DNA of 64,000 nucleotides from Nereocystis luetkeana (lineage: Eukaryota > Sar > Phaeophyceae > Laminariales > Laminariaceae): positions 1,002,501 through 1,066,500 of the forward strand of contig JARUPZ010000004.1 in assembly GCA_031213475.1 (NCBI GenBank), written 5' to 3'. The first letter of the stretch is position 1, and every line of letters starts with the position of its first letter. Made by a program: the position numbers and the translations under genes. Shown in pieces: positions 35,699 through 46,747 of the stretch. A model generated the notes under the pieces. That model searched no databases. It was not told where the DNA came from and was given only the letters and a program-made list of their open reading frames with translations.

Positions 35699-35961
35699 AG
35701 ATGGCGCTACTCTTCGGCGAGCTCGACCTACCCAATCAGCTACACTACAAGTTCTGGTTTGACCTGGTCCGGAAGGCTGTGGATGCGAACGCTGCGGAGG
35801 TCGAGCACCGAGAGGAGTTGAAGCGTCAAGAGGAGGCGTATTTCGAGCGAGAGATGGAGTTCTTCAAGCGCGTGGTGGCGGAGCACGAAGCCCGCGAACG
35901 GGCGGAGAGAGAGAGGCGTTGGGGGAGAGGAGGGTGGGGGGGGGGTTTGCCGTACCAGTAG
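35699..35961 (+). CDS. Gene B exon 9, terminal coiled coil
   Basis: The acceptor GTGTGGCACAG gives phase 1, and the frame runs to TAG at 35961. The peptide opens EMALLFGELDLPNQLHYKFW and FDLVRKAVDANA, then a long Arg/Glu-rich helix (EELKRQEEAYFEREMEFFKR, then EARERAERERRWGRGG), and ends GLPYQ. The charged heptads predict a coiled coil or single alpha-helix. This is the end of the gene B model; no stop-free extension follows. Confidence 0.65.
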
Positions 35962-36079
35962 GTAAATGAGAGACCGATGAGGGCGTGGTGCAAACGGTGC
36001 TCGCGGTGGCACCGGGCGCGGCTCGGGCAGCGGCGGTGGAGCTTGGATCGGCTCGCTGGACCTTTTTGCTTTCACTTTT

Positions 36080-36300
36080 TGGCAGATGACGATTCAGATC
36101 ACGATCTAGATGGCGATCTAGTTGACGGTCTAGGTCACGATGTAAATGACATTTTCGATCACGCGATCGACATGACGATTTTGATCACGCTCAAAATGAG
36201 GGTTTAGATACACGATCGAAATGACGATTCAGATCAACGATTGAACTTGAGATTTTTCATCACAATCTACAGTAGATTGTCTAGATCTTGTATCAATGCG
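36080..36300. repeat. Degenerate GATCACGATCTA-type array
   Basis: Blocks resembling GATCACGATC, GGCGATCTAG and AATGACGATT recur every 12-25 bp with substitutions, rich in GATC. It may be 3' flanking DNA of gene B. Confidence 0.65.
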
Positions 36301-38194
36301 TGCGGCTCGGGCACCGACAGCAGCGACTAAACCTGAATGGGCTCCTTTTTATATTGCGTGGTGCTGATGGATGGGACTCTGGTTTCGGGGGTAGGCGTAA
36401 TTAGGGTGAGGGAGGGAAGATGGGGGAGATGGGGGAGGAGGGGGGGGGGGAGGGTGTACTCATGTTCTGCATGACCATAATTCTATGAGCACGGACCCTC
36501 GCACCCCTACAACGGCAAGGCGGAGCACGTCGGGTTTTCACCTGCCTGGCAGACATTACTTGCACCAAGCGCGAAGTGCCGTGAGGTGTTCGGCAAGTCG
36601 AGTGAAGGGTGAGCTGCATCCTATGTGCTAAAAACAAAAACCGCGGGTGGAACGCAGTTTATTGCATATGGGTGACAGGGTCGAAGTCATTGGTAGTACG
36701 TAAGGAGCAAGGGGGGGGTGTACTCGATCTCATGCATGGCCAAGGGGGGGAGGGAGATATGGGGGAACGGGCAGAGGGTGGGAAAAGGAAGAGAGGGGAA
36801 GTGGTGTTGTGGCTGCGTCCGCGTTGACGAGTTGGGGGTGGAGGGGGGCGGCGTTTTTTTGTGTGTTTTGGAGAGGAAAGTTATGCGTCCTCGCCCGTCA
36901 CACTTTTGTTTTCGGAGAGGAGAGGAGAGGCGAGGGGAGGGGAGGGGAGGAACGGAAAGGAGATTGTTCTGGTCCATGATGTTTGTTCTGTTGGAGATGG
37001 AAGGTACAGTATAAGCCCACGCCACACCTTCCCATGGCCAGTCCGGGAAGAGCCCGGCGGCTGTCGTAGGCATCTCTCGCCGATCGTTTTCTGCATTTTA
37101 GAGTAGGAGAGTGAATGGATGGAAGGAATAAATATTTGTTTTTTCATTAAATCAGAGAGAAAGGGAATTTCGCGCCCGAATCGTTTAGCGTTTTTGGATT
37201 GGCTAGATGGCTCACCGTCATTTTTTTTTTCTGGATTGGATCGGATTGAACGGGGAACATGACTCCCCCCCTTTCTTTTTTAATTTTCTTGAGGGGGTGG
37301 TTGAATTGTTGGTTAATTGATTGATTGAGTTTGTTTTTGGTTGGTTTTTTATTGTATTGATTTGCTGGTTTGAGTGATGTTTTTTTTTGCCGCCGTGAGG
37401 GACTAGCCTGCCCTCCTGTGTTGTTTTTGGTGGATGATTACTGTAGTGTACGAAGGGTGCAGCACTACTTGTGCTGCCATTGATGTTTTAGGATGTATGG
37501 TAGCACTAGCTGTGTCGTCATCTAGATTTTAGGGTGCAGCACTATTAATAGACCTACGGTGGTCGACTAGTGCCATGCACGTTACGTTTCCTGTAGCATC
37601 TATCACTATTGTCACGTTACGTTACACAGTTATTGTTGTTAGTGGTATATACTCATATTAGTAGAAAATAGGTCGGTTTAATCACGTTATATTTTTCGTC
37701 CACCTGATCGGTAGTAGAAGGAGGATGGTGGACGTCGCGCGCCCAAAAAATGTTAGGGGGGGGGTTTCATGGGCGTCGCTTGACGTGGACGGTGTAAGCA
37801 AGGGGTCGATCGGGCGGCGTGCCCTCTAGCCTCTCGCCCGGGCCGGCGTGCGCTGTACGTGCGTTACACCGTACCAGGGTGGAGAGCATGTGTCGTGTTG
37901 GAGTGGGTGGGGGTGTCGGGGGGGGAGCGTGTCGGGTAGGGGCAGTCATCACTCAGTGTCATTCTTGGTCCAGGCTGGTGTGTGAAGCGTATCATACATG
38001 CGTTAACTACACCGTGCCGGGATGAAGCGTTGCCGTGTTTGGGGACCTTTGAAGCCCCCCACCCCTTTGTGATGCGATTGGTTTGAAGCTAGCTCTGCTT
38101 CTTTCATCATGCTGGAACCGTGCCACATGAGGGCATCGTATCATGCATACCCGGTACATGCACATAGTGCTCGGTGAAAATACAAAAGTCTTGG

Positions 38195-38700
38195 CTGGTG
38201 CGAGCAGCAGCCATACAACTGTAGTATATTCGACGCACCGTGCCGGACGAAAGTCCTGGCTGGTGTAAGCAGCAGTGCTACGTAGAGCTGCAGTATGTTC
38301 GTAGTGCCGCGCCGGACCAAAGTCCTGGCTGGTTTGCGCAGCAGTGCAGCTGCTGTTGTATGTGCGCTGCATCAACGTTTTAATGCGGCTTGTTGCGTTT
38401 AGTCTTGCCTGATGTAAGCAGCAGTGCTATAGCTATAGTATGTTCGCCGTACCGTGCCGGACCCAAGTCCTGGCTGGTTTGCGCGGAAGTTTATCTGCTA
38501 CCTGGTATTGTTGTATGTGCGCTGCGCCTGCGCCCACGTTTTAATGCGGTGTGTTGTGTTTAGTTGTGCCTGGTGTGAGCAGCAGTGCTATAGCTGTAGT
38601 GTGTTCGTAGTGCAGTGCCGGACCCAAGTCCTGGCTGGTGTGCGCAGCATTGCAACTGTCGTTGTATGTGCGCTGCACCGTACCGGGACCAAGCTTGTTG
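38195..38700. repeat. Diverged tandem array with GTCCTGGCTGGT
   Basis: Four or more units share CGTGCCGGACC, AAGTCCTGGCTGGT, AGCAGTGC and GTATGTTCG or TGTATGTGCGCTGC, alternating as two subtypes, with a higher-order period of about 150-170 bp. One unit (38499) has TACCTGGTA between CTGC and TTGTTGTATG, where its relatives have CTGC directly followed by TGTTGTATG or similar. Confidence 0.75.
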
Positions 38701-39698
38701 GGGGCTGGCCTTCAGCCTGTCCCCCTATCCCGCTCCTCACCCCCCCGTGCTCCGTGTTGCTGTTTCTTGTTGTACGGCGGGTTTGATAGTGTGGGATAAA
38801 AGCCCCCTGCTTCATGATAGTTTCGTTCGCGAATTAGAACACCCCGTGAACGTACGGTAGGAGGTCGCGTAGCTCGTTGTCGTGTGTCTTACTTCACGGT
38901 GGGCGTGGCGGAGAGCGTTCTGAAGCTTGTTTGTTGGTATTGTGTTTCTTTGTTGCATCTTATTCAATAGTTGCATTTTGTAGATGCTTGGCTCTCGTTG
39001 GGCCCTTACAGCCTTGCGGTGGGCTGCATTTTGTCGCATTTGATTGCACAGCTTGTTGCTTTTTGCTCTCGGGCTCTTCTTTGTTTTTGTTAGACGTTTC
39101 GTTGCAGTTTGTTTTTGTTTGTGTTCGTGGCAGTTTGTTGCATTTTGTTGTTTTTTCTTTTGTTTTCTTGTGTCTTGCTTCATGTTTTGGTCATTTTTGT
39201 GCTTGTTGTATTCCTTCTTGTGTGTATGCTATAATAGCGCGGTAGTAGTATCACTCAGGTCGAAAATGTAACGAACGTTTGGTAATTCATATCTACAGCA
39301 GTATACGCCAACGGTCTTTCCAACGGTCCTTCCGGTTCCCTCCAGAGTGGATTTTGTTTTCCTTGGGCTTACTTGTTTCTCTCGCTCTCTCTTTTTTTTC
39401 CTTTCGTGTTTTTTTTGCTCTTCTTCGTACTCTTGTCTTGTTTTTTCGCTTGTTTTGTTTGTTTCGGGTATATCATACGTGCAGAGACTATACCATGGGT
39501 GCGTTCCTGATACGTACTATTTGGTCGCAACCCTAGCCGGTCGCCCTGATGGTCTGGTGGTTTACCTCGAAATACCACCATTACTAGGGGTGGACTCGTG
39601 GGTTAAAATCTCTGTCTCGCGCTTTTTTCTGAAATGACGCCATGTGTCGAGGGCGCTTGTTTGTAGATAGCGTGGGTAGCACAGTTAATTCTACGGTA

Positions 39699-39895
39699 GT
39701 TGACGAGGGAAGAGAGTGCTGAACTCTTCTCGCGATAAGATTAGAAGGATAAGATTAGAAGGCGCGTACCGCAGTGGGGAGGGGGGAGAAGAGCCCACTA
39801 CTACTCTACGTGACCCCGGGTGTGAGTTACGACTGCGTAGGAGGCAGAGGGAACAGAAGGGCGATGATAATCAATGTCATGGAATGAAAAACATA
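39699..39895 (+). mobile_element. Degenerate SINE 3' module
   Basis: GTTGACGAGGGAAG, TCTTCTCGCGATAA, GAAGGCGCGTACCGCAG, GAGAAGAGCC and GTGACCCCGG follow in the same order as in the other SINE copies, with many changes. It has no tRNA-like head and no clear A tail. Confidence 0.65.
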
Positions 39896-40289
39896 CAAAA
39901 GTGGGGCGGGATGGTATGTATGTATACCGAACCCGGCTCGTTCTTAATATACGGTAGTACGAGTACCGTTTCCTTGAGTGCTGGTACTACTGCGGTGCGC
40001 GTACATGGCACTAGTTCGTGCGTGCTTGTTTCTTTCATCGAGGGGCTTTGTGTCTAGCCTGTTTTGTGATCACGGGCTAGATTCCAGCGCCACCCGGGGA
40101 GGAGAAGTTCATATCCCCGGATCTCGGTGCGGCATGAGACCCAGTGTTTCAGTGGTCGTGTCACCCATCCTCTCTACCCACGGGGCAAGGTGGGGCTAAA
40201 ACGATCTGGATCGCGATACCGTGCTGACATACACACAGCCAATGAATATCAGCATTCAGTGATCGGCCTCCTTTACTTCTAGTGTAGTT

Positions 40290-40985
40290 GTCTGGGCATT
40301 CCTGCTCGGCTCCGTCGCCTCGCCGTTTGGAAATGTGGGCCTGGATTTTGGGGAGCCGCATCTTTGACCCTTGTGCTAGTTCTTGGAAACGACTTTTCCC
40401 CGAATTTCCCATATGTTGGCATCGCGTGATGCGATACCACTTACAGTAATAATACCTGGTATACTAATTTGGAGCAGGCTTGAGGTGTACGTCGTACTGT
40501 CAATAAGGTACGGTGTGCCCTACTATACTTTTAGCATCAAAATAGCCACATTCCTAATTCTCTTCGTCCGAAACTCGACCCTCAAATGATAAAGTCCGAA
40601 ATTGATGAGTGCTTTCGCGTACTGTAGTTGTACAGTATGTATACACCAGATTCGGCTCATGAGAGTGGGCTAGTGTTATGGTACCAGGTATGTACTTTGC
40701 CTTGAAATAACTCATAATACCGATATTTACCCCAACTTTAGGTGAATGGAAACGTATTTGTATTATTTGGGCCGCATGTCTTCGACGAGAAAACAGGGGT
40801 TTTTAGGGCGAGGTTTAATCCGAGCCCCTTTGGTTTGGTCTCCTTCGTGACCGGACTGATTTGTGGAACGAAGCTGCTCTCCGTGTATCTCGAAGGTTCC
40901 AATACACTTCACGTTTCGTAACGAGAACCTGCTCAACAGGCAGACCTGTTAGGGGATGACTGCGTTTGTGTCCCAACCTGAGTCG
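40290..40985 (+). repeat. Candidate 5' LTR (diverged)
   Basis: Several blocks align in order with 47690-48115, including CCGCATCTT..GA, GTGGGCTAGTGTTAT, CAGGGTTTTT-like, AAGCTGCTCT and CAGGCAGACCTGT. It contains about 230 bp absent from the partner, between CCCATAT and CGGCTCATGAGAG, bearing TACAGTA, TACCTGGTA (40453) and TACTGTA. TACCAGGTA is at 40682. Confidence 0.65.
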
Positions 40986-41174
40986 CTTTGCATGAATCGT
41001 CGATGCGACAAATGTTGGACCAATCAGGTGCACGGGTGTTTGGCGCGTCATCTCGCTCATTCGGAGCCGTGAGCAAAGATGCAGAATGCCATGAAGCAGC
41101 AGAGATAGATGGGAAAACAAACCTATTTACCACTATTTATACCATCGATCGCTGAGAGCAAGTTTTTAGGAACA

Positions 41175-41511
41175 TTTTTTTTTTTTTTTCTCATCCCATT
41201 CAATATCTTCGCACATCTTCTTCTCTCTCTCCTTCCAACTCGTAACTCAGATCCGGGGTCACATAGCAGGCTCTTCTCCCCCCTTCCCGCTACGGTACGT
41301 GCCTTCATTTTTATCGCGAGAATATTTTATCATTTTCTTCCCTCGTCGACTCGCATCGAATTGTGCCTACCCACGCTGCAAGGCGCTCTCAACAATTGAA
41401 TCATTTTTTATTTTTGCAAATAAAGTCAAAGTCCGACCCACCTGGGGCTCGAACCCAGGACCCAAACAAGTAGAATTCGAGGTTAACCACTTGAACCACC
41501 GGGGCGACCGG
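41175..41511 (-). mobile_element. Full-length tRNA-derived SINE
   Basis: On minus: head with GGTGGTTCAAGTGGTTAACC (A box) and GGGTTCGAGCCC (B box), A-rich linker, GCGCCTTGCAGCGTGGGTA, shared 3' module, GGGATGAG and poly(A). It lies between the candidate 5' LTR and the protease remnant, so it landed inside the retrotransposon. About 90% like the copy at 59207 by eye. Confidence 0.88.
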
Positions 41512-42140
41512 TATTAGCTCACTCCAAAACCAGGTACAAAATGTCAGACATCCGCGAGATTTGCGTCGCCGGAAGAAAGCTAAAAAGAGCAAGTATACCA
41601 CTCGTACATGAGGTGGAATGTCCAAGACCCACAACATCGTTTCCTTCGATCTTCGATCTTGGCACAAATCATATATCTCCAAACGCAGAAGGTCCAAAAC
41701 CCACAATAAAACCACACAGCTGTCTCTCCAGGCCTCCCTGCTGTGAAAACGCGAAACCCATTCAAAACTGTTGTGCTACTGCCTTGAATGACAAGACCCC
41801 TCTCCGTGGCGTGGGAAACATATGCTCGGGAAAGCTCTTTCCACCGTTCGCGACACCCTCTGCTCAGGTGAGGCCGGGTTAGTACACGCCTCCTCTCATC
41901 AATTTTGCACTCCGACCACGACTGACAGAGTTCATGAGATTTCCTCAGTGCCGCCCCGCCCTTCGGCCGTAGCCTGCGCTTGCCCAGGTCCTTCCTTGGA
42001 GTTTTCGACCTATTTCTCTGACGCGCTGGCTGATCATAGTCCCGAGGATTAGCGCCCCTCGTTCTGGGGGGGGGTTGGCGAATCGCCCCCCCTGAAGACT
42101 TCGACGCGTGTACGCCTGAGCGCCCATTTGTTTCGAGAAA

Positions 42141-42353
42141 ATGAGCCTGTGTGCTCCCTCGCAGTTTTGGCCTGCCCCCTCAGTGAAGCAGCATGCAGTA
42201 CTGTTGGGACGTGACTGCTGGATGCGTTTTAATAGCCGCTCCTACCGCTTTTTGCCACCTCGGCCGTCTGACCAACGCGTTTTTGGCGAGCTCGAGTTGG
42301 TTCACCACGCCCCGACAGGCATCTCCGTGTATGCCATCGACCCCACCGCTTAG
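42141..42353 (+). pseudogene. Gypsy protease C-terminal remnant
   Basis: The peptide HAVLLGRDCWMRFNSRSYRF carries the (I/V)LGRDxxxF signature that closes retropepsin domains of Ty3/gypsy elements. The catalytic D(T/S)G triad is not visible upstream, which is frameshifted. It feeds into the pre-RT linker at 42432. Confidence 0.6.
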
Positions 42354-42431
42354 GGTGGAGGCTTCCATCTACGCTACGAGGGTGCGACAGGCGTCACCCT
42401 GTCCGACGGTCCTTGACTGCTCACTGTTAAC

Positions 42432-42956
42432 TTGGCTCGAAGCGATGGCTCCCCGGCGCTCACTCGACACTACTTGGTCGACATGATGCCCCAGTCCGAC
42501 CTGTCCCCGGTTGAGGAACACTTCGTCGCCTCCGGGCGACAGGTTCTTCCCCTCGTTGGAGTGGCGGCTCTCGAGTCGGGGGATACCCTCGGCGTCGCCC
42601 ACGCCCCGCTGCTGAGCGTTGCGCAGGACGTTTTGCAGCAGGACAACCGAGCCCCTAGCCCTCCCTCCGGACTATCTGAGGTGTCTCCGATGTCAGCATT
42701 TACAGCTCTCCCCGTCACAGCCCCGGCCTCGCCCTCGCCTGCACTGCTTGAGCGTTCAAGCCCAGAACAGCGCACCTCGTTCCTGCGCGTCTGGGCACGT
42801 TTGCCGTTGCATCTGCGGGAGGTGGCTTTTGGCCTTCACGGCACGGACTGGACCCCTGAGGCCTGCGAACAGCTGGGGGATGTTCTCTGCAAATTTCCTG
42901 ACGTTTTCCCGACGTCCAAGTCTGATTATGGTTCCTGCTCGTTGATGCCTTCGTGA
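42432..42956 (+). pseudogene. Gypsy protease-RT linker
   Basis: An open segment ending LGDVLCKFPDVFPTSKSDYG matches the conserved FxDVFxxxxxDxG stretch just before gypsy reverse transcriptase. A stop then occurs and the reading resumes in another frame at about 42953. Confidence 0.65.
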
Positions 42957-43333
42957 TTTCGGTCCCGGAAGGAAACGCTGCGGTCACGCCCAGGCCGCAT
43001 CGCATCAATCCCATCCTGGCCAAGGAAGTGGAGGCCACCTTGGACCAGTATCTGGCGGCAGGTCTGATCCAGCACTCGACCTGTCCGTGCTCGATCCCGC
43101 TGGTGGCCATCCCGAAGAAGTCTGTACGCGTTCGGGTCACCGTGAACTATACGAAACTCAACCGGATCAGCAACCTCAACCAGCTGCCCAATCCTTGCGT
43201 GGACCAAGTCCTCGACTCCCTGGGGAAGGGACGTTTTTTTTCTCTCTTCCATTTGGTCTCCTCGTTCCACCAGATTACCGCGCACAAGGACACCGTCCCT
43301 CTCACGGCGTTTTGCACTCCTACGGACCTCTAA
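42953..43333 (+). pseudogene. Gypsy reverse transcriptase, N-terminal part
   Basis: Contains HRINPILAKEVEATLDQYLA, GLIQHSTCPCSIPLVAIPKK and RVTVNYTKLNRISNLNQLPN, the standard fingers and palm motifs of gypsy RT. The motif after VNYTKLN, normally containing the first catalytic Asp, reads SLFHLVSSFHQI where DL..GYHQI is expected, so the first catalytic aspartate is lost. A frameshift follows at about 43330. Confidence 0.85.
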
Positions 43334-43388
43334 CGAGTGGCTCGTCATGCCCCAAGCCTGCAGTGCTTCGCCCGGCTAGTTTATCACA

Positions 43389-44279
43389 GTGATTAACGAA
43401 GCCTTCAAAGGTCTGGCACAGGTGGCAGCCTACCTAGATGATGTGATCGTCTTCGACTCTGATCCGACGGCCCACGTCAAGACGATAGGAGCCTTCTTCG
43501 AACGCCTGCGCAAACACAACCTCGCGTTCTCCCCCTCGAAGGCTCGCCTCGGCGCCACGGACGCTAATTTTCTGGGCCACTCCACTTCGCCCGCGGGTAT
43601 ACGCCCCAATGCGGAAAAAGGTTCGGCTTTGGTGAAAATGCACATGCTCAAGAGCCTCAAACAGGTCCATGCGCTGATGGGCGGCGTGGGATATTGTCGC
43701 AAATTCCTACCCGACCTGTTCAAACGGATCCGCCCTCTCACTGCCCGCCTCCGGAGTGGGGTTAAGTACGTCTTTACGCCGACCGTGGAAGTTATCGTTC
43801 GCCAGTTCCCCGCCGAGCTCGCTGCCCCGCCAATTTTGGTCTGTCCGGACTGGGATGCTGTAGCCGACGGCTCCCGCCCCTTCCACGTGTACTGTGACGC
43901 CTGCGTCGACGGTTTTGGTGCTGCGCTAAAACAAGAACAACCGGACGGCTCGGTACAGCCCATTGCTTATACCAGCCGCGCCACCCTCGATTCCGAGAGG
44001 CGCTGGACCCCGTTGGACCTGGAAGCTGGCAGTATTATCTGGGCCATCAAACGACTCCGAGGCCACCTATGGGGCATGAGGTTTCGTGTATTTTCGAACC
44101 ACAAAGCACTTGAGAGCATCGACAAGGTAGGGGACCACAACGCGCGAGTCCAGCGGTGGCTCGAGTTCCTCACCGCGTTCGACTACACCCTCGAGTGCCG
44201 CAAGGGCAGCGCCAACGGAAATGCTGATTTTCTCTTCCGCTTGCCGGAGCCCGCCACAGAAGAACCGCAGTGGGTCTAG
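43389..44279 (+). pseudogene. Gypsy RT C-terminal part and RNase H
   Basis: Begins just after the frameshift with YLDDVIVFD (the YxDD catalytic box), then NFLGHSTSPAGIRPN, the RT thumb GGVGYCRKFLPDLFKRIRPL, and RNase H with YCDACVDGFGAALKQ (catalytic Asp), SRATLDSERRWTPLDLEA (TLxxxExxYxxxExE region with Tyr to Trp) and VFSNHKALESI, where the TDHxAL Asp is Asn. Ends at TAG 44279. 296 residues, the longest intact pol segment. Confidence 0.92.
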
Positions 44280-45515
44280 CCGCCTCACCCCCGACAAGGA
44301 CGGCCGTATCTTCCACATCCGAGCCTGCGGGCTTCGCACTCGCTCTTCTCCAAACCCCGGTGTAGGTTTGGGGGGAATGGTGCCCCGCACCGAAAGTGCC
44401 GTCTTGGGTGGGCTACCTTCAACCTCTTCGAACTTTCACGATTTTCGCGCACACGGGCCACGTATGAGGATTGACGACCTCTCTGCTCTTTCGGGGAGAT
44501 TCGTCGCTGGTGTCTCTGCTTCCGTCGCCACCGTCGATCGCCATCTTAGCTTGAGGGTTTTTTCACCCATCGCCAACACCGCTTTTCGCTTCGGTTTTTG
44601 CCGTACCCTCCGGGGGCGACCAGGGCTCCGCAGAAGCCCCCGCCTCAGCGATGATTTCCGCCCAGCGCGCTCCTCCCCCGACGAACACTTTACAGGGAGA
44701 AGATTCCGCCGTGATCACTGCTTTGGCTGCGTCTGCCCCTTCAGGTCAGGGCTCTTCAGAAGTCCCCGCTGCAGCGACGATTGTCGCCCAGCGCGCTCCT
44801 CCCCTGACAAGCACTTTACAGGGAAAAGGTTCCGCTGTGATCAATGATCCGGCCGCCTCTGCCCCGGCGCCTCTGAATGTTCTGCCGTCTTCGGGCCGCA
44901 TCTCCACTCGGACGCGCCGACGAACAGCCACCGCCGCTGGCACCGCGCCGCATGCTGTTGATCATGGCTTCGGGTCTGGCGGGGCCCTTAGATCATCACC
45001 CCGGCGTGCTATCACCCCGCCGCGAGCGCCACGGCCGCGACCACCCGCACCCGTCTTTTTGGCCCCCGGCTCCTCCCGCTTCATCGGCCCCGACTGTACC
45101 CATCCCGTGCGACCGTGACCGCGCCGAGCCCATGGGAACTCCTCTTTTACGGCTTCCGCCGCCAACTGACGCACCGCCCGTCACCACGACCGACTTGGAC
45201 GCCCTCGGCGCAGCCGCCGAATTTCCGTTCGGTGATTCCGCAGGGCGCTATTCACACGCCGACTGGGCTCGGGAACAACAGGCCGAGCCCGCGTGCAACG
45301 CCTCCATGCGCTACATAGCTCTTGGCCGGCGAGACGTTTTGCCAGTCGAGTTTTTGTCGTGTTTCCCTTCGCACCAGCGCCCCCCCTTTTTCTGAGGTTC
45401 AGGAGCTGGCTACCAAAGGCCGCTTGCACACCACCGACGCGGGTATTGTTCTACTCGTCCGCCAGCCGTCTTCCCCCCTTGCGTCAGACACGGAACGCCC
45501 GGTGGGTCGTACGGC
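44280..45515 (+). pseudogene. Pol spacer with tandem duplication
   Basis: Between RNase H and integrase lie about 1.2 kb of Ala/Pro/Ser-rich sequence, uncommon in standard gypsy. Two units of about 129 bp (about 44630-44860) share GCCCAGCGCGCTCCTCCCC, ACTTTACAGGGA and TCCGC.GTGATCA. No domain is recognised. It may be an inserted or rapidly evolving linker. Confidence 0.55.
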
Positions 45516-46103
45516 ATGTTTATAGAACGACAAGCCTATTCGCAATTATGTGCCGCTGCTCATGCACCCCTGGGTCATGCAGGCGTGCCATTCCACGGTT
45601 TCCTGCGCCACCTAGGAACCGCGCTCACCCTACATATGCTCGAGCGTTTCTGCTGGTGGGTCGGTATGAGCATCTGCACCCGGTGGTGGCTACGCAGCTG
45701 CTTGAAGTGCAAAGCACGGAAAACGTCACGGCAGACGGTCCGGCGGCCCACCATCACAATGTCCTTGCTAGAAGGGCCCGGCATCACCGTCAGCATCGAC
45801 TATTTTGGCCCTCTCCCAGTGACGCCTCGGGAAAATACCTATATCTTGCTTTTCACTGATCGTTTCAGCCGCCGAGCCGACATGTACGCCGTCACAGCGG
45901 CAGAGTTCGCCGCTGAGGGCGCGGCTCACGTTCTCATCAACTGGTATATTCCCCTCTGGAGATGCCCGCGCAGCATCCTCTCGGACAGCGGCCTCTATTT
46001 CTGCTCCAAGCTTTCGCACGCCGTATATATCAGCTTCTCGGGGTTCGAACAATTGCCACCAGCTCCTACCACCCAAACGGCAACGGTGGGGTGGAACGTG
46101 TAA
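45516..46103 (+). pseudogene. Gypsy integrase: zinc finger and core, part 1
   Basis: HAPLGHAGVPFHGFLRH and SCLKCKARK give the HHCC zinc finger. The catalytic core has ITVSIDYFGPLPVTPRENTY (first Asp) and SILSDSGLYF (second Asp; SDxGxxF). A frameshift near 46000-46090 separates the third catalytic region. Confidence 0.85.
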
Positions 46104-46708
46104 ACCACTCGATGGCTCAGATGCTGGCAATGGTCGTCAACGAGCTCCACAACAACTGGGATGAACAGCTCCCTCACGTCGAATTTGCGTACAACAATTC
46201 GGTCAGCGCCGCCACGGGTTCGGCTCTCAACGAGGTACTTGTGGGTCGGTTGTCACGCCTCCCTCTCACGATTTTCGAGCGTGCTGGAGTAGCCGGCCAC
46301 CAGAGCTTGGCCCGCGACCACCTCGCCCACTGCGACGTGGCGACGGACCGCCAGCAGCGCGCGTACGATATCGTTCGCGCCCCTGCTCCTCAGCGGACAC
46401 CCCGAACGGATCTCCTCTCGGGGCAAAGCTACCGTATTTGGATCTTCCTTCCGATGTACCCGGCGCGGATGCTTGCCGGCGTGGATCAGTTCTACGCTTC
46501 AAGCCCTGTGCCAATCCCCACGACCGTGGTGACATGCCGAAGTATTTGCCTGCGAGGTAGACGCGATACGTGCTCAACAACTTCTCCAAGAAATCTCCCC
46601 CGTACTACGCCACCCAGGAGGTCGTTTCGACCCCTCTGCAACGACTCGAAGGGGAAAAGATTACCGGACTCCAATCGGTTCGAGGTCGAGGTGGCGTCAT
46701 CGCGGTGA
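46104..46708 (+). pseudogene. Gypsy integrase core, part 2
   Basis: Continues with NGNGGVERVNHSMAQMLAMV (catalytic Glu), HNNWDEQLPHVEFAYNNSVS and a GRLSRLPLTIF segment typical of the gypsy integrase end. The frame then degenerates after about 46430. Confidence 0.85.
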
Positions 46709-46747
46709 TGTGCGAGACGCACTGGACAGGACTATCCCGCCCAACCC

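Larger units (their letters stand above)
18388..35961 (+). other. Gene B: nine-exon tandem-WW protein gene (model)
   Basis: Proposed exons: 18388-19048, 20543-21351, 23593-24155, 24517-24913, 25158-25292, 29149-29515, 29999-31660, 34452-34655 and 35699-35961. Exon-end phases 1,0,2,0,0,1,1,1 each fit the next exon start, and every intron is GT-AG. The product is about 1,690 residues from the first identified exon: tandem WW domains, long Gly/Ser/Ala/Pro-rich linkers, Gln-rich and Arg/Glu-rich coiled coils. WW domains bind Pro-rich peptides, and this protein itself carries several polyproline and PQ segments. The 5' end is not located. Two or more genes sharing the region cannot be excluded, and transcript data would settle it. 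Confidence 0.5.
35962..40289. other. Gene-poor, simple-repeat stretch
   Basis: 4.3 kb with no convincing coding frame: a GATCACGATCTA-type array (36080-36300), G-rich tracts (36410-36960), a T/G-rich segment (37150-37400), a diverged tandem array (38195-38700), a pyrimidine-poor TTTTGTTG region (39050-39440) and a degenerate SINE 3' module (39699-39895). Frames here look like low-complexity translation. Confidence 0.6.

Noticed and set aside
41123..41308. Recurring short frame starting MKARTVAGRGE (also 4084, 59080, 61896)
   Set aside because: This is the SINE 3' module read in one frame; copies have indels and no conserved start context.
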